64,000 nucleotides of DNA from Gavia stellata (taxonomy: Eukaryota; Chordata; Aves; Gaviiformes; Gaviidae), in assembly GCF_030936135.1 (NCBI RefSeq), contig NC_082637.1, positions 4,415,001 through 4,479,000 of the forward strand. The letters are read 5' to 3'. The stretch's first letter is position 1. The number at the start of each line of letters is the position of its first letter. The notes under the pieces were generated by a model, which was not told where the DNA came from, made no database searches, and worked only from the letters and a program-made list of their open reading frames with translations. The position numbers and the translations under genes are program-made. Below are positions 36,601-47,000 of the stretch, piece by piece.

Positions 36601-38690
36601 TGTCTGTTCTGAGCCCCGTTAAGGTAAAACCACGATGTAGCAAGCTTCCTTCTGGCCTCTGACAGTGAATGTTTAAATTTTGCTCATCTTCAGCTCATAA
36701 AGTATTACCGGGCCCATGGGCAAATACTTAAGGGAGGAAATTGTCAAAGCTATTTCAGAAAATAAGCTCAGAAGATGGTGGCAAGTGAGGCGAAGGACGT
36801 AGGGATTGAAGTTGTGAGAAGGCTTCCTTTGACCTGGTACTTGCTCACGAGGAATAAACTCACATAATCGTGAAAACTTGCATGCAACAAGCTCGAGTCT
36901 CATTAACTGTAGAGGATAGTTAAACCCAAGGAGCTATGCTCTGTCTGACGATACTGAACAATAAACCGAGAATAAAAAACACCAGGGTCTTCACAATACT
37001 TCACCAGCCTGAAGTTTAATCCTTTGACATCTGCAAGGTGGTTTAAAACTCTCCTTTATGGTGATTGACTGCACTCTGCAGATGACACCACAGGAATTTA
37101 CTGCAACGAAACATAACACCTTAATGAAGAAAAAAAAAAAAGCTTTCCTTCTAATGCAACTTCGTCTGGTTTTCCCTTCAACCACGTAACATGATGATTC
37201 AGAGGTAAGACTTGTGTGGTTGTTAAGTTGCCATGATGGATTTTACAACGGGGAAAATCACATCCAGTTTATGTAAGCTTGATAGCAGCTGCTCTTTGGA
37301 AATACATCTTAATTATGGGTAAAAATACTAAGCCATAACTTGTATACTTATTTTTAAAACCTCTTCTTTTTTTTTTTTTTTTCAGTGCCATAATTCTAAA
37401 CATTAGCTCTTCACTGAGGTTAGTATGTATTTATAGGTTGGATACTGTAAGGAGGTAGCCCAGGAAATGCTACTTGATGATGGTGGTTATTAGACGTGCC
37501 TGGTAGTGACCCCTCGTATTTATCTGTATTTAATTATAGAATTACTGCCATAATGCCCTAAGTTATGTCTGAGAACAAAAGGCAGCTCCATTTGTGAGAC
37601 CATTATATGCCAGCACTCACAACTTCTTAAAAAATAGTAATGACCTTTGGGATGAAAGCTTTGCAGCCCAATATTGACTTTCTCTGGAGTTTGGTAAAAA
37701 TCAAGATCAGCCTTTTTTATTATTCATAGACACGCGGAAAAAGATGGTTTGAATGATTAAAAAAGCTTTTTGCAAACTTTGGGGGCCTCTGGGTAATTAG
37801 GAATGGCTCCGTTTTAAAATGTTAAACTGATCGTTTTTAGGAGGTTAGTAGTTAGACCAAATTTAAAAATCTAGATGAGAAATAAAGAAGTTAAGTTGGA
37901 ATTCCTGAGCTTGCAAGCGTGTGTTCATGTGCGCCAGTACACTCGAGTAGTGCCGCTAACTGCTGACGTACATGAAGTTAATCATACACGTAAGCGGTTG
38001 CAGAATCAGAGGCAACATTTGGGAATATTTTGAGCTTTCACATAACAAAATACTTCAGCGTATGCTTAAATAATACTGATTTCACTGGAAGTGCAATAGA
38101 TGTTTTACTCGCTTCCCTGAATTGAGACTATACTCCTTTTCAAGACTGAAAGGACAAATATTTTTGACCAGATGACAAAACTCTGATGAATGATGTTTGA
38201 TTTTTGTTCTCTATTCTATCTCCCTTATTTAATAGTAGTAATTTGGGGGGGTAAGTTACTAATAAAATATGCTATGGGTCTGATGATGGGGTGCTTTCTC
38301 TTGCTTCCAGTTCCAGCTGTTAAAACGTAACGTAATTTAATAATAATGATTATTTAGATGCATAATACTATGTCATCGACTATACTAAAGGGAGTGTTTT
38401 GGAAAGCAAAGCTGAAGACAAGCAGAAGCTGAGCTGTGGTTTTCTTCGTGGCTAATTCGCACGGTATCTTGAGTGTCTGTTGATTGTCCGGTCCCGACGC
38501 TTAATTAATTGCTGAAGTGAGTGGATTGCTGGTGAGTGGATCTTAACTCAGAGCTGAAGCATGGAGACATAATATTGATAAAGTGTGAATAATTTACCCA
38601 GATCGTATCAGAAGTCTGTGGCAGGGCAAGGAATCGAGGTGGGGGTCTCTCCAGTCCACCGCATTAAGCACAAAGTTCCCATTTCTCTCA
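33625..38690. other. Intergenic region upstream of IER3IP1
   Basis: No gene recognised. AATAAA at 35939-35944 could terminate the putative membrane-protein transcript. A (GT)n repeat lies at 35864-35881 and a T-run at 37367-37382. Open frames around 34675-34950, 35096-35543 and 35568-35888 overlap on both strands and show no domain or splice logic. The last kilobase becomes rich in homeodomain-like TAATTA and ATTA motifs. Confidence 0.55.
35864..35881. repeat. (GT)n microsatellite
   Basis: Nine GT units followed by gcatgcac. Confidence 0.9.
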
Positions 38691-38719
38691 TGGCGAATGA
38701 GTCTAATAACCATCAAAGC

Positions 38720-38900
38720 GCAGCAATTATGCAAATCATTGAACCCTGATTGAGTAATAGAAGTTATCAACCATCCGGAGTTAAGGGGTTTGCATATTGT
38801 ATGATTACTGAGAAATAAAATCGAGTGATTATGCAAATCACCCCCTTCAGCCAATCGGACTGAAAGATGCAAGGCAAAAAAATACACGTTTATGCATCAA
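38720..38900. promoter_or_regulatory. Octamer/POU-motif cluster, candidate enhancer
   Basis: The 13-mer ATTATGCAAATCA, containing the consensus octamer ATGCAAAT, occurs exactly twice (38726-38738 and 38828-38840). Between them lies TTTGCATA (38789-38796), a partial reverse octamer. A CCAAT box follows in agccaatcgg near 38851, then tttatgcatcaat near 38890. The cluster is about 0.8 kb upstream of the IER3IP1 CpG island. It suggests binding by POU-domain factors; activity is inferred only from motif density. Confidence 0.45.
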
Positions 38901-39229
38901 TAACTATACAGTATCCCTGAGCTCCAGTTGTTATTATTTTTGTTATTTGACAGCAGAAGTACCCAGAGGCCCCGATCAATGTGGTGTAAAATATAATTGG
39001 TTTTTTTTTGGATTCTGCTGAGAATCTTGACTTCTGCGGTCATTACATTGTGGATAAACAACAGTTGGGATCTGAGCTGATTTTCTCCTAGAGAAAAATG
39101 TAAATCAACAGGTATTGAAAGAATGCGGGGTGGGGGGAAAAACGTTGTCGATAAAATTAAATGTAAAATACCGTCATGTTTTTGCATATGAAGTGGTTTA
39201 TGTTTTTGACGGATTCTACTAATATCAGA

Positions 39230-40110
39230 TGATGACTCGGTGGTGCCCACGGGGGCCACCCTGCAGCCCCAGGGCGGGATGACGCTTCCCTGCCAGCTCC
39301 CGCTGTTCGGAAGATGCGACATTGAAATTACTGATGGAGAAAGGTAAGGCTGCGCCTTCCTCCTCCGCTGAAGCCCAGCTGAAACAGCAGGCCGCTCGCC
39401 AGGCGGCAAGCAGAGCTGGCCACGTGGAAAATCCCCGCGCTTTCCGCCCACGTGCGCTGCCCGGGGCGCGCGCCCACGCGGGATCCCACCCCCCGGGAGA
39501 GATCAAAGGGGGAGCGCGGCGCTCGGCCACGGCTGCGCGGCGGAGGCCACGCCCACCGCCACGCCCCCTTCCCCCGGCCCCGCCCCGCCACGTCCCGCTC
39601 GGGCGCCGCGTCCCGCCCCGGCGGCGCATCGCGGCGGCGGCGGGCCATGGCGTTCACGCTGTACTCGCTGCTGCAGGCCGCGCTCCTCGTCGTCAACGCC
39701 GTCGCCGTGCTGCACGAGGAGCGCTTCCTCCGACACGGTGAGCCGCCAGCGCACCGGCCGGCCGCGGGGAGCGGGAGGGGGCGAAGCCGGGGCCAGGCCC
39801 AGGCCCGGCCGCCGCGACGCGTCCCCTCGGCGGGGCCTCGTGAAGGGAGGAGCCGCCCGGAGCCCGGCTGGCGGTACCCGCCGCGGCCGCCCGGCTCTCG
39901 GCCAGCCCGGGGGTGCTCCTGGCGGGCTCCGCGGGCGCGGGAAGGCCGCCCGGTGTGGCGGGGGCCGCTGCCGACCCGCCGGGCTTCCCGGGACCCGGTG
40001 CTGCGGCCCGCCGCTGCCTTTCCTTGCCGGCGTTGGATATCAGCGGGGGAGGGATGGCCGGGGGGGTGCGGGCTGGAAGTTGGGTGTTCTGCCGGCGTGG
40101 TTGACGTCGC
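39230..40110 (+). promoter_or_regulatory. IER3IP1: CpG island / IER3IP1 promoter
   Basis: Strong GC- and CpG-rich block covering the IER3IP1 start codon, first exon and early intron. GC boxes (ccccgccccgcc) lie close to the ATG, and two perfect CACGTG E-boxes sit at 39421-39426 and 39449-39454. I see no TATA box, which fits a dispersed housekeeping-type promoter. Long open frames on both strands here (for example 39328-40680 on the minus strand) result from low stop-codon frequency in GC-rich DNA. Confidence 0.85.
39647..39737 (+). CDS. IER3IP1: IER3IP1 coding exon 1
   Basis: IER3IP1 (immediate early response 3 interacting protein 1) is an 82-residue ER/Golgi membrane protein implicated in ER homeostasis and secretory transport. 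Loss in humans causes microcephaly with simplified gyri, epilepsy and early-onset diabetes. This exon starts at ATG 39647 (context gggccATGG) and encodes MAFTLYSLLQAALLVVNAVA then VLHEERFLRH, ending CACG|gtgagc in phase 1. Residues about 2-20 form the N-terminal hydrophobic helix. The complete gene is three coding exons (39647-39737, 41569-41670, 42552-42607), 249 nt, giving 82 aa, equal to the human protein. Confidence 0.97.
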
Positions 40111-41568
40111 TCCTGTCGTTGCTTTGTCTCTCTCTCTCGTTTTTTTCCATGATTTTCTCTTTTTTCTGCCCGTTTCTACTATTCCGTCTCCGTTTGCGCC
40201 GCACGCCGGGATGTTGCGGTAGCGTGAGGGGGTTTCTTTCATCCTGCCGTGCCTTTTTTGGCTGAGAGAGCACTTCTCGGCCTTTGCACGCTCACGCTTC
40301 TGAAGAAAGATCCCCCAGGTTGGGCATCCTTGTCCTTTAAAAGAAAACAAAGCCCCACAAAACACAGAAAAGCCACCGACACCAATCTCTGCAAAACCCC
40401 AGAAAGAAATAGCTGTGATCCAAGGTTTCCCAGTTCCCTGCTCTGGAGAATTCTGACTTTTCCAAGTCAGGCTGAGCTTGGATCTTTGGCTGGAGTGCGG
40501 ATAGTTATCCCTTTCTCCCGTTCCTCCGTAGGATTCACTGCGAGGGACCTGCTCGGTTTGGGTGTGGGGTTTCTTTTGCAGCAGCTGGAGGAAAAGGGAG
40601 GTGTGAGGACTAAGAGGATGGGTCAAGCCACTTGTCTGCCCTGGGTGACGCGGGAGGCTTGGGAATAACTCCAAGCTCATCCGAGTGGGAAGCAGAGGCT
40701 CACAAGGCTGGTGAGGGAGAGGACTCGCCTACTGCCCCCAGCCCGCTGCCAGTAGAGAGAGGGAGACAAGCAAGGGGGAAAAAAAAAAAAAGTCACTCAA
40801 AAAAAGTTGTCTCTGGAGAAAAGAAACTCGCAGGTTGCACGGTGCAGCTTGGGATACCAGCAGCCGCTCCCTTCTCCGCTCCGCTCATCCCCAAATGGGT
40901 CAGGGCTGTGGCCGGCAGGACTCAAAAATCCCTGGTCCCCATCACTGGGACCAGAGGCTCTGCCTCCCCGCAGCGGGTCGGGAAGGGTTTCTCTCTTCAA
41001 GGGCTTTGTAATAAACCTTCAGTACTTCTGTTGCCCTCTGAAAAGTTCCCAAGTCATGTATTTCTCTTTTTTTTTTTTTAATAGCAGTTACTAAAATCAT
41101 CATCCCAATTTGGAATCTATGCTGACCGTTTTCTGTCATGCAGCTCATTTCTCAGTGCTGAAGCGTCACTTCGTACCCAACAATTATTTGCTATTTTATC
41201 TTATGGTAAAGGACTGTGAACAGATTTGTAGTTTGTTTGGTTTTATTTTGGCGGGTGTTTTTCTGAAGCCCAGATAAACTCATTTGTTTCTCCGGCACAC
41301 AGGGAATGGTAGTGTGTTAAAAAACTAAGGGTTTCCTTTACAGAAACATTGCTCTGTCATTACTGTTGCATTCATTAAAAGGTTTAACAGTTTTTGGTAT
41401 ATTGTTTTAAATTCTGATCTTGAAATAACGCAAATGGGTTTGTAGTTTGTTCTCATGTTATTGATAGTTATATGCAAGATAGATCACTCTTTGATATTGC
41501 TGGTAGCATTTGTTGCGTGGTTTTGGGGTGGTTTTTCTAATGTGTCTGGCTGGTTTTACATCACGCAG
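39738..41568 (+). other. IER3IP1: IER3IP1 intron 1
   Basis: The first 400 bases belong to the CpG island and the remainder is ordinary intron with A- and T-runs near 40780 and 41070. Several open frames on both strands are compositional artefacts. Donor is gtgagc and acceptor is cacgcag. Confidence 0.85.
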
Positions 41569-41670
41569 TTGGCTGGGGAAGCGATCAAGGGATTGGAGGA
41601 TTTGGAGAGGAACCAGGAATTAAAGCCCAGCTAACGAACCTTATTCGATCTGTACGAACCGTTATGAGAG
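41569..41670 (+). CDS. IER3IP1: IER3IP1 coding exon 2
   Basis: A 102-nt exon, acceptor catcacgcag, donor GAGAG|gtaagg. It completes V31 and encodes GWGSDQGIGGFGEEPGIKAQ then LTNLIRSVRTVMR (residues 32-64). This is the conserved soluble loop of the protein, including the glycine-rich GWG-DQGIGGFG segment. It ends in phase 1 and joins the last exon at V65. Confidence 0.97.
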
Positions 41671-42551
41671 GTAAGGTGACGATCTCGCGTTTAAACGTTG
41701 CCCGTAAAGTTTTGTTTCCGTGCTTTAATGAAGTAACGTCAGTATTTTGACTTTTCTTTTACCAAACAGCTGCTATTTCTGCTCGCTGTTTCCGATCTGT
41801 CCTCCCTTCACGCGTGGGCTCTGTGTAGGAGGGTGCAGGTCCCAGCTAAGGTGCCCTCATTTTGATAAAGTGTAAAACATTCCCTGACTCTGGCTTGTGG
41901 TGCCGCTGCTGCATCCTGTCTTTCCTCGGAGTTTGGGAGCTGGGGGGAAGCTTGGTGATCAATCAGAGAGTGCAGTTAGCTTCAGCTTGGCTAAATTCCA
42001 TTTTATGTGACGGGAAATGTAATTCCTGCCATTCTTAAAGGTAAGCCAGGCTTATGTGCCTCAAAGGATGGGGAAAAAAAAAAAAAAAGACTTTAATTTG
42101 TGAGTAACTGATAGTTTTCTTCACTATAAAGCACACCAAAAATTCCTTTTATAGGTGATGATAAACAGGAATTAACAAATCTTACCTGTCTTGCTCGCCA
42201 CAGAGTAAAATCTGATATGTTTCTTCTAAATCACGGCAAAGCCAAGGGTAGAAACTGACTTTGAGATGGCTTAGTTTCGTTTGGAGACAAGGTTGTTTGG
42301 GTTCAAGTTAAAACCTGATGGGCCATACAAAAATATTTATGCTGTTGCTTCCTAATTTTTAGTATCCTAGGCTTTGATCCTGGCTCCTTCCACTAATCTT
42401 GATTTTTGCAGAAGAAAATTCAGTGTATTTTTAAAATTTTGATTGCTTTTGCTTCTTAAAAGGTAGTTTCCCAAGATAAGAACGATTTCTGTCACTTTGT
42501 GATGCGCAGAAGGAAAATTTTCACAATTGCTCTTCTTTTTTTTCCCTACAG

Positions 42552-42607
42552 TGCCATTAATCGCAGTGAACTCCGTTACAATCGTTCTCCTCCTGTTGTT
42601 TGGTTGA
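42552..42607 (+). CDS. IER3IP1: IER3IP1 terminal coding exon
   Basis: Acceptor ctttttttttccctacag. It encodes (V)PLIAVNSVTIVLLLLFG followed by TGA at 42605-42607. These residues (66-82) are the C-terminal hydrophobic helix that anchors the protein at the ER membrane; the chain ends directly after the helix, as in the human protein. Confidence 0.97.
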
Positions 42608-42760
42608 AGGTATCTGTTGTGAAATCCTTTGGACCTCCAAAGAAATGCGTTGCTAACCATCACTGCTCTGCGTTTTCTGGGATCCGGCACGGTTTAGCTA
42701 TCAATTTGACATTCAACTTCAAATAATAAAGACACTATTTCTATTTATCCTATTTCCTAA
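42608..42760 (+). other. IER3IP1: IER3IP1 3' UTR (proximal form)
   Basis: Short region after the stop containing AATAAA at 42725-42730, which would give a compact 3' UTR of about 140 nt. A second AATAAA at 44034-44039 could serve a longer isoform. Confidence 0.5.
42725..42730 (+). promoter_or_regulatory. IER3IP1: Candidate poly(A) signal for IER3IP1
   Basis: Canonical AATAAA 118 nt after the stop codon, followed by T-rich sequence (ctatttctatttatcctatttcc). Confidence 0.5.
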
Positions 42761-45740
42761 TGTTCACTTGCAGTTTCATTAAACAAGATAATGGGATCAA
42801 TGCAACAATGCTGCAAATATATCGGACTGTGACAAGTTCTGTTGCTGCCTGTTAATAGCGTTGACTGTTAGAGTATATGCGTCGTAACGTATTGCAATGA
42901 TTGTCAATAGGATGCGGTTTTTAAATGTCTCGTTACTCAGGGATGAATTTCCTTCAGTACACTTCCCAGTTTATTTTTAAATTTAAAAAAAACCCCAGTG
43001 TCTTTTTTTTATTTCAATTACTACCACAGTACTATTTAAGAGAATATGAATTAGGCTCTGAAAACATGTTATAAATTATTGAAGTACAGTCGTGGTATTG
43101 AGGGAGACAAAACTTGCTGGGGAAAGACCCGATTCAGTTCACACTGGAAGTCGGGATTTTCCCGGTTTGATTGAGAACGGGATTTTTCTCTTGGTGTTTG
43201 GTAGCCTTTTCCAATCAATAATATTTGATGCTGATGGTGAAGGAAGTTGAAAAGAGGTGCAATTGCTATGCAAAATCTAAAAAAGCTGTACCTAAAGCTG
43301 GGCAACTCTGTGTTAATTTAGACTAGCAGGTGATATTAGTGATTAGCCATTTTGTTACTGTTCTGTCATGGATTATTATACTTTTTAAAATGCGTGTTAA
43401 ACTTCTGCGTGGTGTTCAGCGTCTTGGAAGTGGGGAACCATTTGTGTTCTGAGCTGCTTGGGAAACGCAGAGGGGAATGCTGTGCCCTTTTCAAATGCAA
43501 CGCTTTGTTAAAACCAGCAAATTTGTGGCCTCTTCTATTACTGCTGCGTCTTCTCCCGCCCTCCATCTTCCTTTGTTAAATTAATAACTTTGAAATGGAA
43601 AGTCTGGGTATGATCTTGGCAGTTCTGTCGCAGAGACTAATGCTAATTGCTTTGGTACAGATCTTGTCTCAATTAAGGCTGCTGGGTTAGGTCCAATGTT
43701 ATATAGCAAGTCTGAATTGAAGAAGGATGATTCTCATGTACTTTTTTAGAGAAGTTGGAAGTCTGATGTCTGTTCCTCTGCTAAAGTGTTTGAGCTTATT
43801 TTTCAAGTGGGGAAAGCCAAAGGAAACCTGGCAGTTTCATTATTTCAGAACAGCTTAGTTTATCATCTCTTCTTCCGACGTCTTGATGACTAAAGCATAC
43901 GCCGTTGTGTACAAAGATAAATCTGTAAAATGTGTAAATTAATTTAATGATCTTCAACTGCAGTGTTTTGCAGAGTAGAGTATACCCAGGAAGAGAGTTT
44001 TATGTTGTTCCCTTTTTTTAGTGAAAACCTGTAAATAAATTCTGAATTTCTAAGTTAAGCACTCTCTTTCATAACTCGCTCTATACCTGTGTACAGTGGG
44101 AGTATCTCAAAACTCAATGTCGTCCTGTTCCAGATACCAGAGTTACTGTTCTTACATGAAATACTTTTTTTCTCATCCCTGTGGCACTTGCAAGTATCAT
44201 CTCTCCGCGATGAAGCTGTGTTTTGGTTTATGTAGCAAACCTAATGAGCCGTGGTAACATTGGCCAGAGGCAGAATAGGATCACGCTAGGCTTTAAATTC
44301 TAGAGTGGGTAGATAAGATTATAAATTATTCCTTATAATAATCTTTGTGTAATTCAGAGGTGATGAGGGTATAGTCTGGATCAGTTATTTTCATGTATCT
44401 GTCTCTCACGGAGACTGGACAGTATGTATGTGGAACAGATAAAACATGGAAGGTATGCAGGCCTTTTTGTAAAACTTTTGTACAAAAAGCAGTGGTAGAT
44501 GTTCCCATTGCTGCTGCATTGGGTTGGAGTACTGAATGATTTGAAGCACAGCTTGCATATCATTTCCTTTTCATATGTATTGACTGTTAAAACCCTAGTT
44601 CTTACTAAAATAAAAGGCAGTACTGAAGATTACAAGCAGCAGCTTTAAAAATGGGTAAAAAGTGATTTTCCCCATCTTCCTGTCCTTTCAGAAAGGCTGA
44701 AATTTCAATGCACGTGGGCAGAGGCTGAAATTTCAATGCATGTGGGCAGATCGTTTCAAAATCAATTAGGCACATGTGGGGAAAAAGGAGCAGTGGTTCT
44801 GTGCAGCAGGAATTTGAGGCAAAACTGGGACGTGTTTCACCTGGCAGATGCAAAATAATGACTCGAAGTGGGGCAGCAGCTGCAGATTAGGTCTCCCAGG
44901 TAATGAGCAGGAAAGAGGGCAAAAGGGTGGCCAGCAAACAGGCAGAGAAGGAGGGAGTATAGAGAGAAACAGCAAGGGAATAATTACACTGCTGCTGCCT
45001 CCTCGTGTGGCTTTGAGCAGTTCTGCTGTGACTTAAGTTTAAAGAAGGCGAAGCACCTCAAAGCTGGCAGGGGGTCGGGTTCTTCAGTAACAGGGAACAT
45101 GCAAAAAAAGTTTCCACCTGGCAAAGAGCTCCACGTGCAAAGTAGCCTGTGATCCAGTAGTCACTTCGAACTGTGAAGAGTGTTATCGCTCATACCTGGC
45201 ACAGAAATGACAATAACCATGACATTTTACACATCAGGATGGGAACTAAGGTTTCCTATTGTAGAATAATCGGCTCGTTTCTAGTAACGATTTGAAAATA
45301 GAACACGCTTTCACAGCAGGAGTTTGCAGCGTGGCGGTACCAGTCGCGGCTGGTTGTGGGGAAAATGGGGCTTGTGGGACACTTCACAGTCCTTAGTGCA
45401 AATACAGGCAGGAATAAGGGAGTGATTCTGTGCACCTGCACTGTTAAAGGTTTTGTTTTGAAGGGCATGGCGACAGGCGAAGGGAAAAGTAGGAAGGTAA
45501 TGGGTTTGTACACAAATAAATGAATCTCAAACTCACTTTAATTATCTTTTGACATCTCACCTTAGGTTGCAATGTTATGAATTTAGAACCGTATTTTCCT
45601 ATAGACCTTGAATTTTTTGACGTACCATCACAATATAAAACTGTGAACGCGTGTCATACTTAATGCATTGATGTGCTTTAATTTCTTAGGAAATCCTGAC
45701 TGCAACGGCTTAAAACGCAATTGCATCTCCTCGTGTTTTC
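42761..45740. other. Region between IER3IP1 and HDHD2 CpG island
   Basis: No gene seen. It may hold a longer IER3IP1 3' UTR. It contains a 28-nt tandem duplication at 44694-44749. Open frames on the minus strand (for example 44605-44853) have no support. Confidence 0.6.
44694..44749. repeat. 28-nt tandem duplication
   Basis: Two abutting copies (44694-44721 and 44722-44749) of a unit starting aggctgaaatttcaatgca. They differ at one base, where CACGTGGG in the first copy is CATGTGGG in the second. The difference fits decay of a methylated CpG after a recent duplication, and it leaves a perfect CACGTG only in copy 1. Confidence 0.92.
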
Positions 45741-47000
45741 TGGATGTTGCCTCTCCTGCAGACGAGCGCGGCACGCTCCATCGCAGGGGGAGAGTGGTCT
45801 CCACAGACTGGGGCTTGCCACCGCCACAGGCGAAGCATAGTCCTTACAACTGTACCTTTCCAACAGCGCAGCTGTCGGGAGCCCATCTTCAACACGCCCA
45901 TAAATACTTGCTGGGCGGCGTCGCGGCTGAGGCCGCAGCCCCCAGACCAGGCCCGCTGGGGCATGAGGCGGCGGCTTCCCCCTCCTTCACGCCCCCTCAG
46001 CGCGCAGCTCCGGGCCGCGGGCCCGGTCTGCCGCCGGCGGAGCGGGGACCCCGGCGCTTCCCGCCCTCCCCGCTGAGGCGCCGCGCGCCCTTTGCCCCCT
46101 CAGGGCCGTCGCGGGCTGCCCGCCGCGCTGCCTGTCGGCGACCGCCGGAGCCCAGCCGGCAACACCGGCCTTTGAGGGCTGAGCGCCGCCGCGGTTCCGC
46201 GGCTGCCGTGCCGGTAGCAGGCGGGCACCGGCGCTCGGCCGGGCAGCCCCGGCTTCGCGAGGGCCCCGCGGGGCGGGGCGGCGGCCGGCAGTCCGCAGGG
46301 GCGGCGGCGGGGCGGCAGGAGCCAGGTTAGTCTTGGGGAGGGTGGCTGCCGCCAAGCCGCTCTTCCCTCTCGTTCGAGTGGGCCCGTCCGCCTTCTTCGA
46401 GCGTGAACGGGCGGGCGGAACCATGCGCGTCACAGGAAAGGGGAGCCCGCCGAGCTCGGATACTCCCCCTCCAGGGAATGGACCAGCCCACCTGTCCATT
46501 GTAAACTGGCGGAAAGAGGCGGTACCATCTCCTGGCCGGGGGTGGGGAGGGTGGCTGTACCCTCATGCCCTTCCAGTATGGCGAGAGGAGGGGAAGGCAT
46601 CTGCCCTCGAAGGCGTTGTGGGGCAGGGGAGCGGCCCCGGGGCTCTCTCGAGGGAGGCACTCGCTGCCCCCGGCACCTCAGGGGGCAATGGCAGGCCCCC
46701 AGGGGAGGCCGTGCGGGCTCTCTGTGGGGCTGGGTGGGGGGCCCTGGAGTCTGGGGCCCCACTCCCCTCAGCGCAGCCGGCCCCGGGCCTGGGCCGCTCT
46801 GCTGCTGTGTCCTTGGACTCGTCAGTGGCTTCGGGGGCTCCAGCTTTGCTGCCTGGCTTGTGCTGTTGTCCGAGGGAAAGGCCTGGCCTTTGCTGGCAGC
46901 GCTGTGGGGTGGCCCGGCGGTGGGGTCTGGGGGAGAAGAGGAACAGGAGCCGGGGGAGGCCGGCCCGGTGCGGGCAGCGCAGGGCACCTCTGCCGTGGAG
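45740..47000 (+). promoter_or_regulatory. HDHD2: CpG island, probable HDHD2 promoter and 5' exon
   Basis: About 1.2 kb of dense CpG (peak 45,980-46,320), lying 2-3 kb before the first HDHD2 coding exon. HDHD2 has a non-coding first exon in mammals as far as I know, so its start site is expected here. A plausible first-exon donor is CCAG|gttagt at 46325/46326. No TATA box is evident. Long open frames on both strands in this block are compositional. Orientation is assigned from HDHD2. Confidence 0.65.

Noticed and set aside
39328-40680. 450-codon open frame on the minus strand across the IER3IP1 promoter
   Set aside because: It lies in a CpG island antisense to a well-supported gene. The Arg/Gly/Pro-rich low-complexity composition is what GC-rich DNA gives by chance, and frames on the other strand are also open.
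45668-46330. 220-codon open frame on the + strand in the second CpG island
   Set aside because: Pro/Arg/Ala-rich composition driven by GC content, with overlapping open frames on both strands and no domain.
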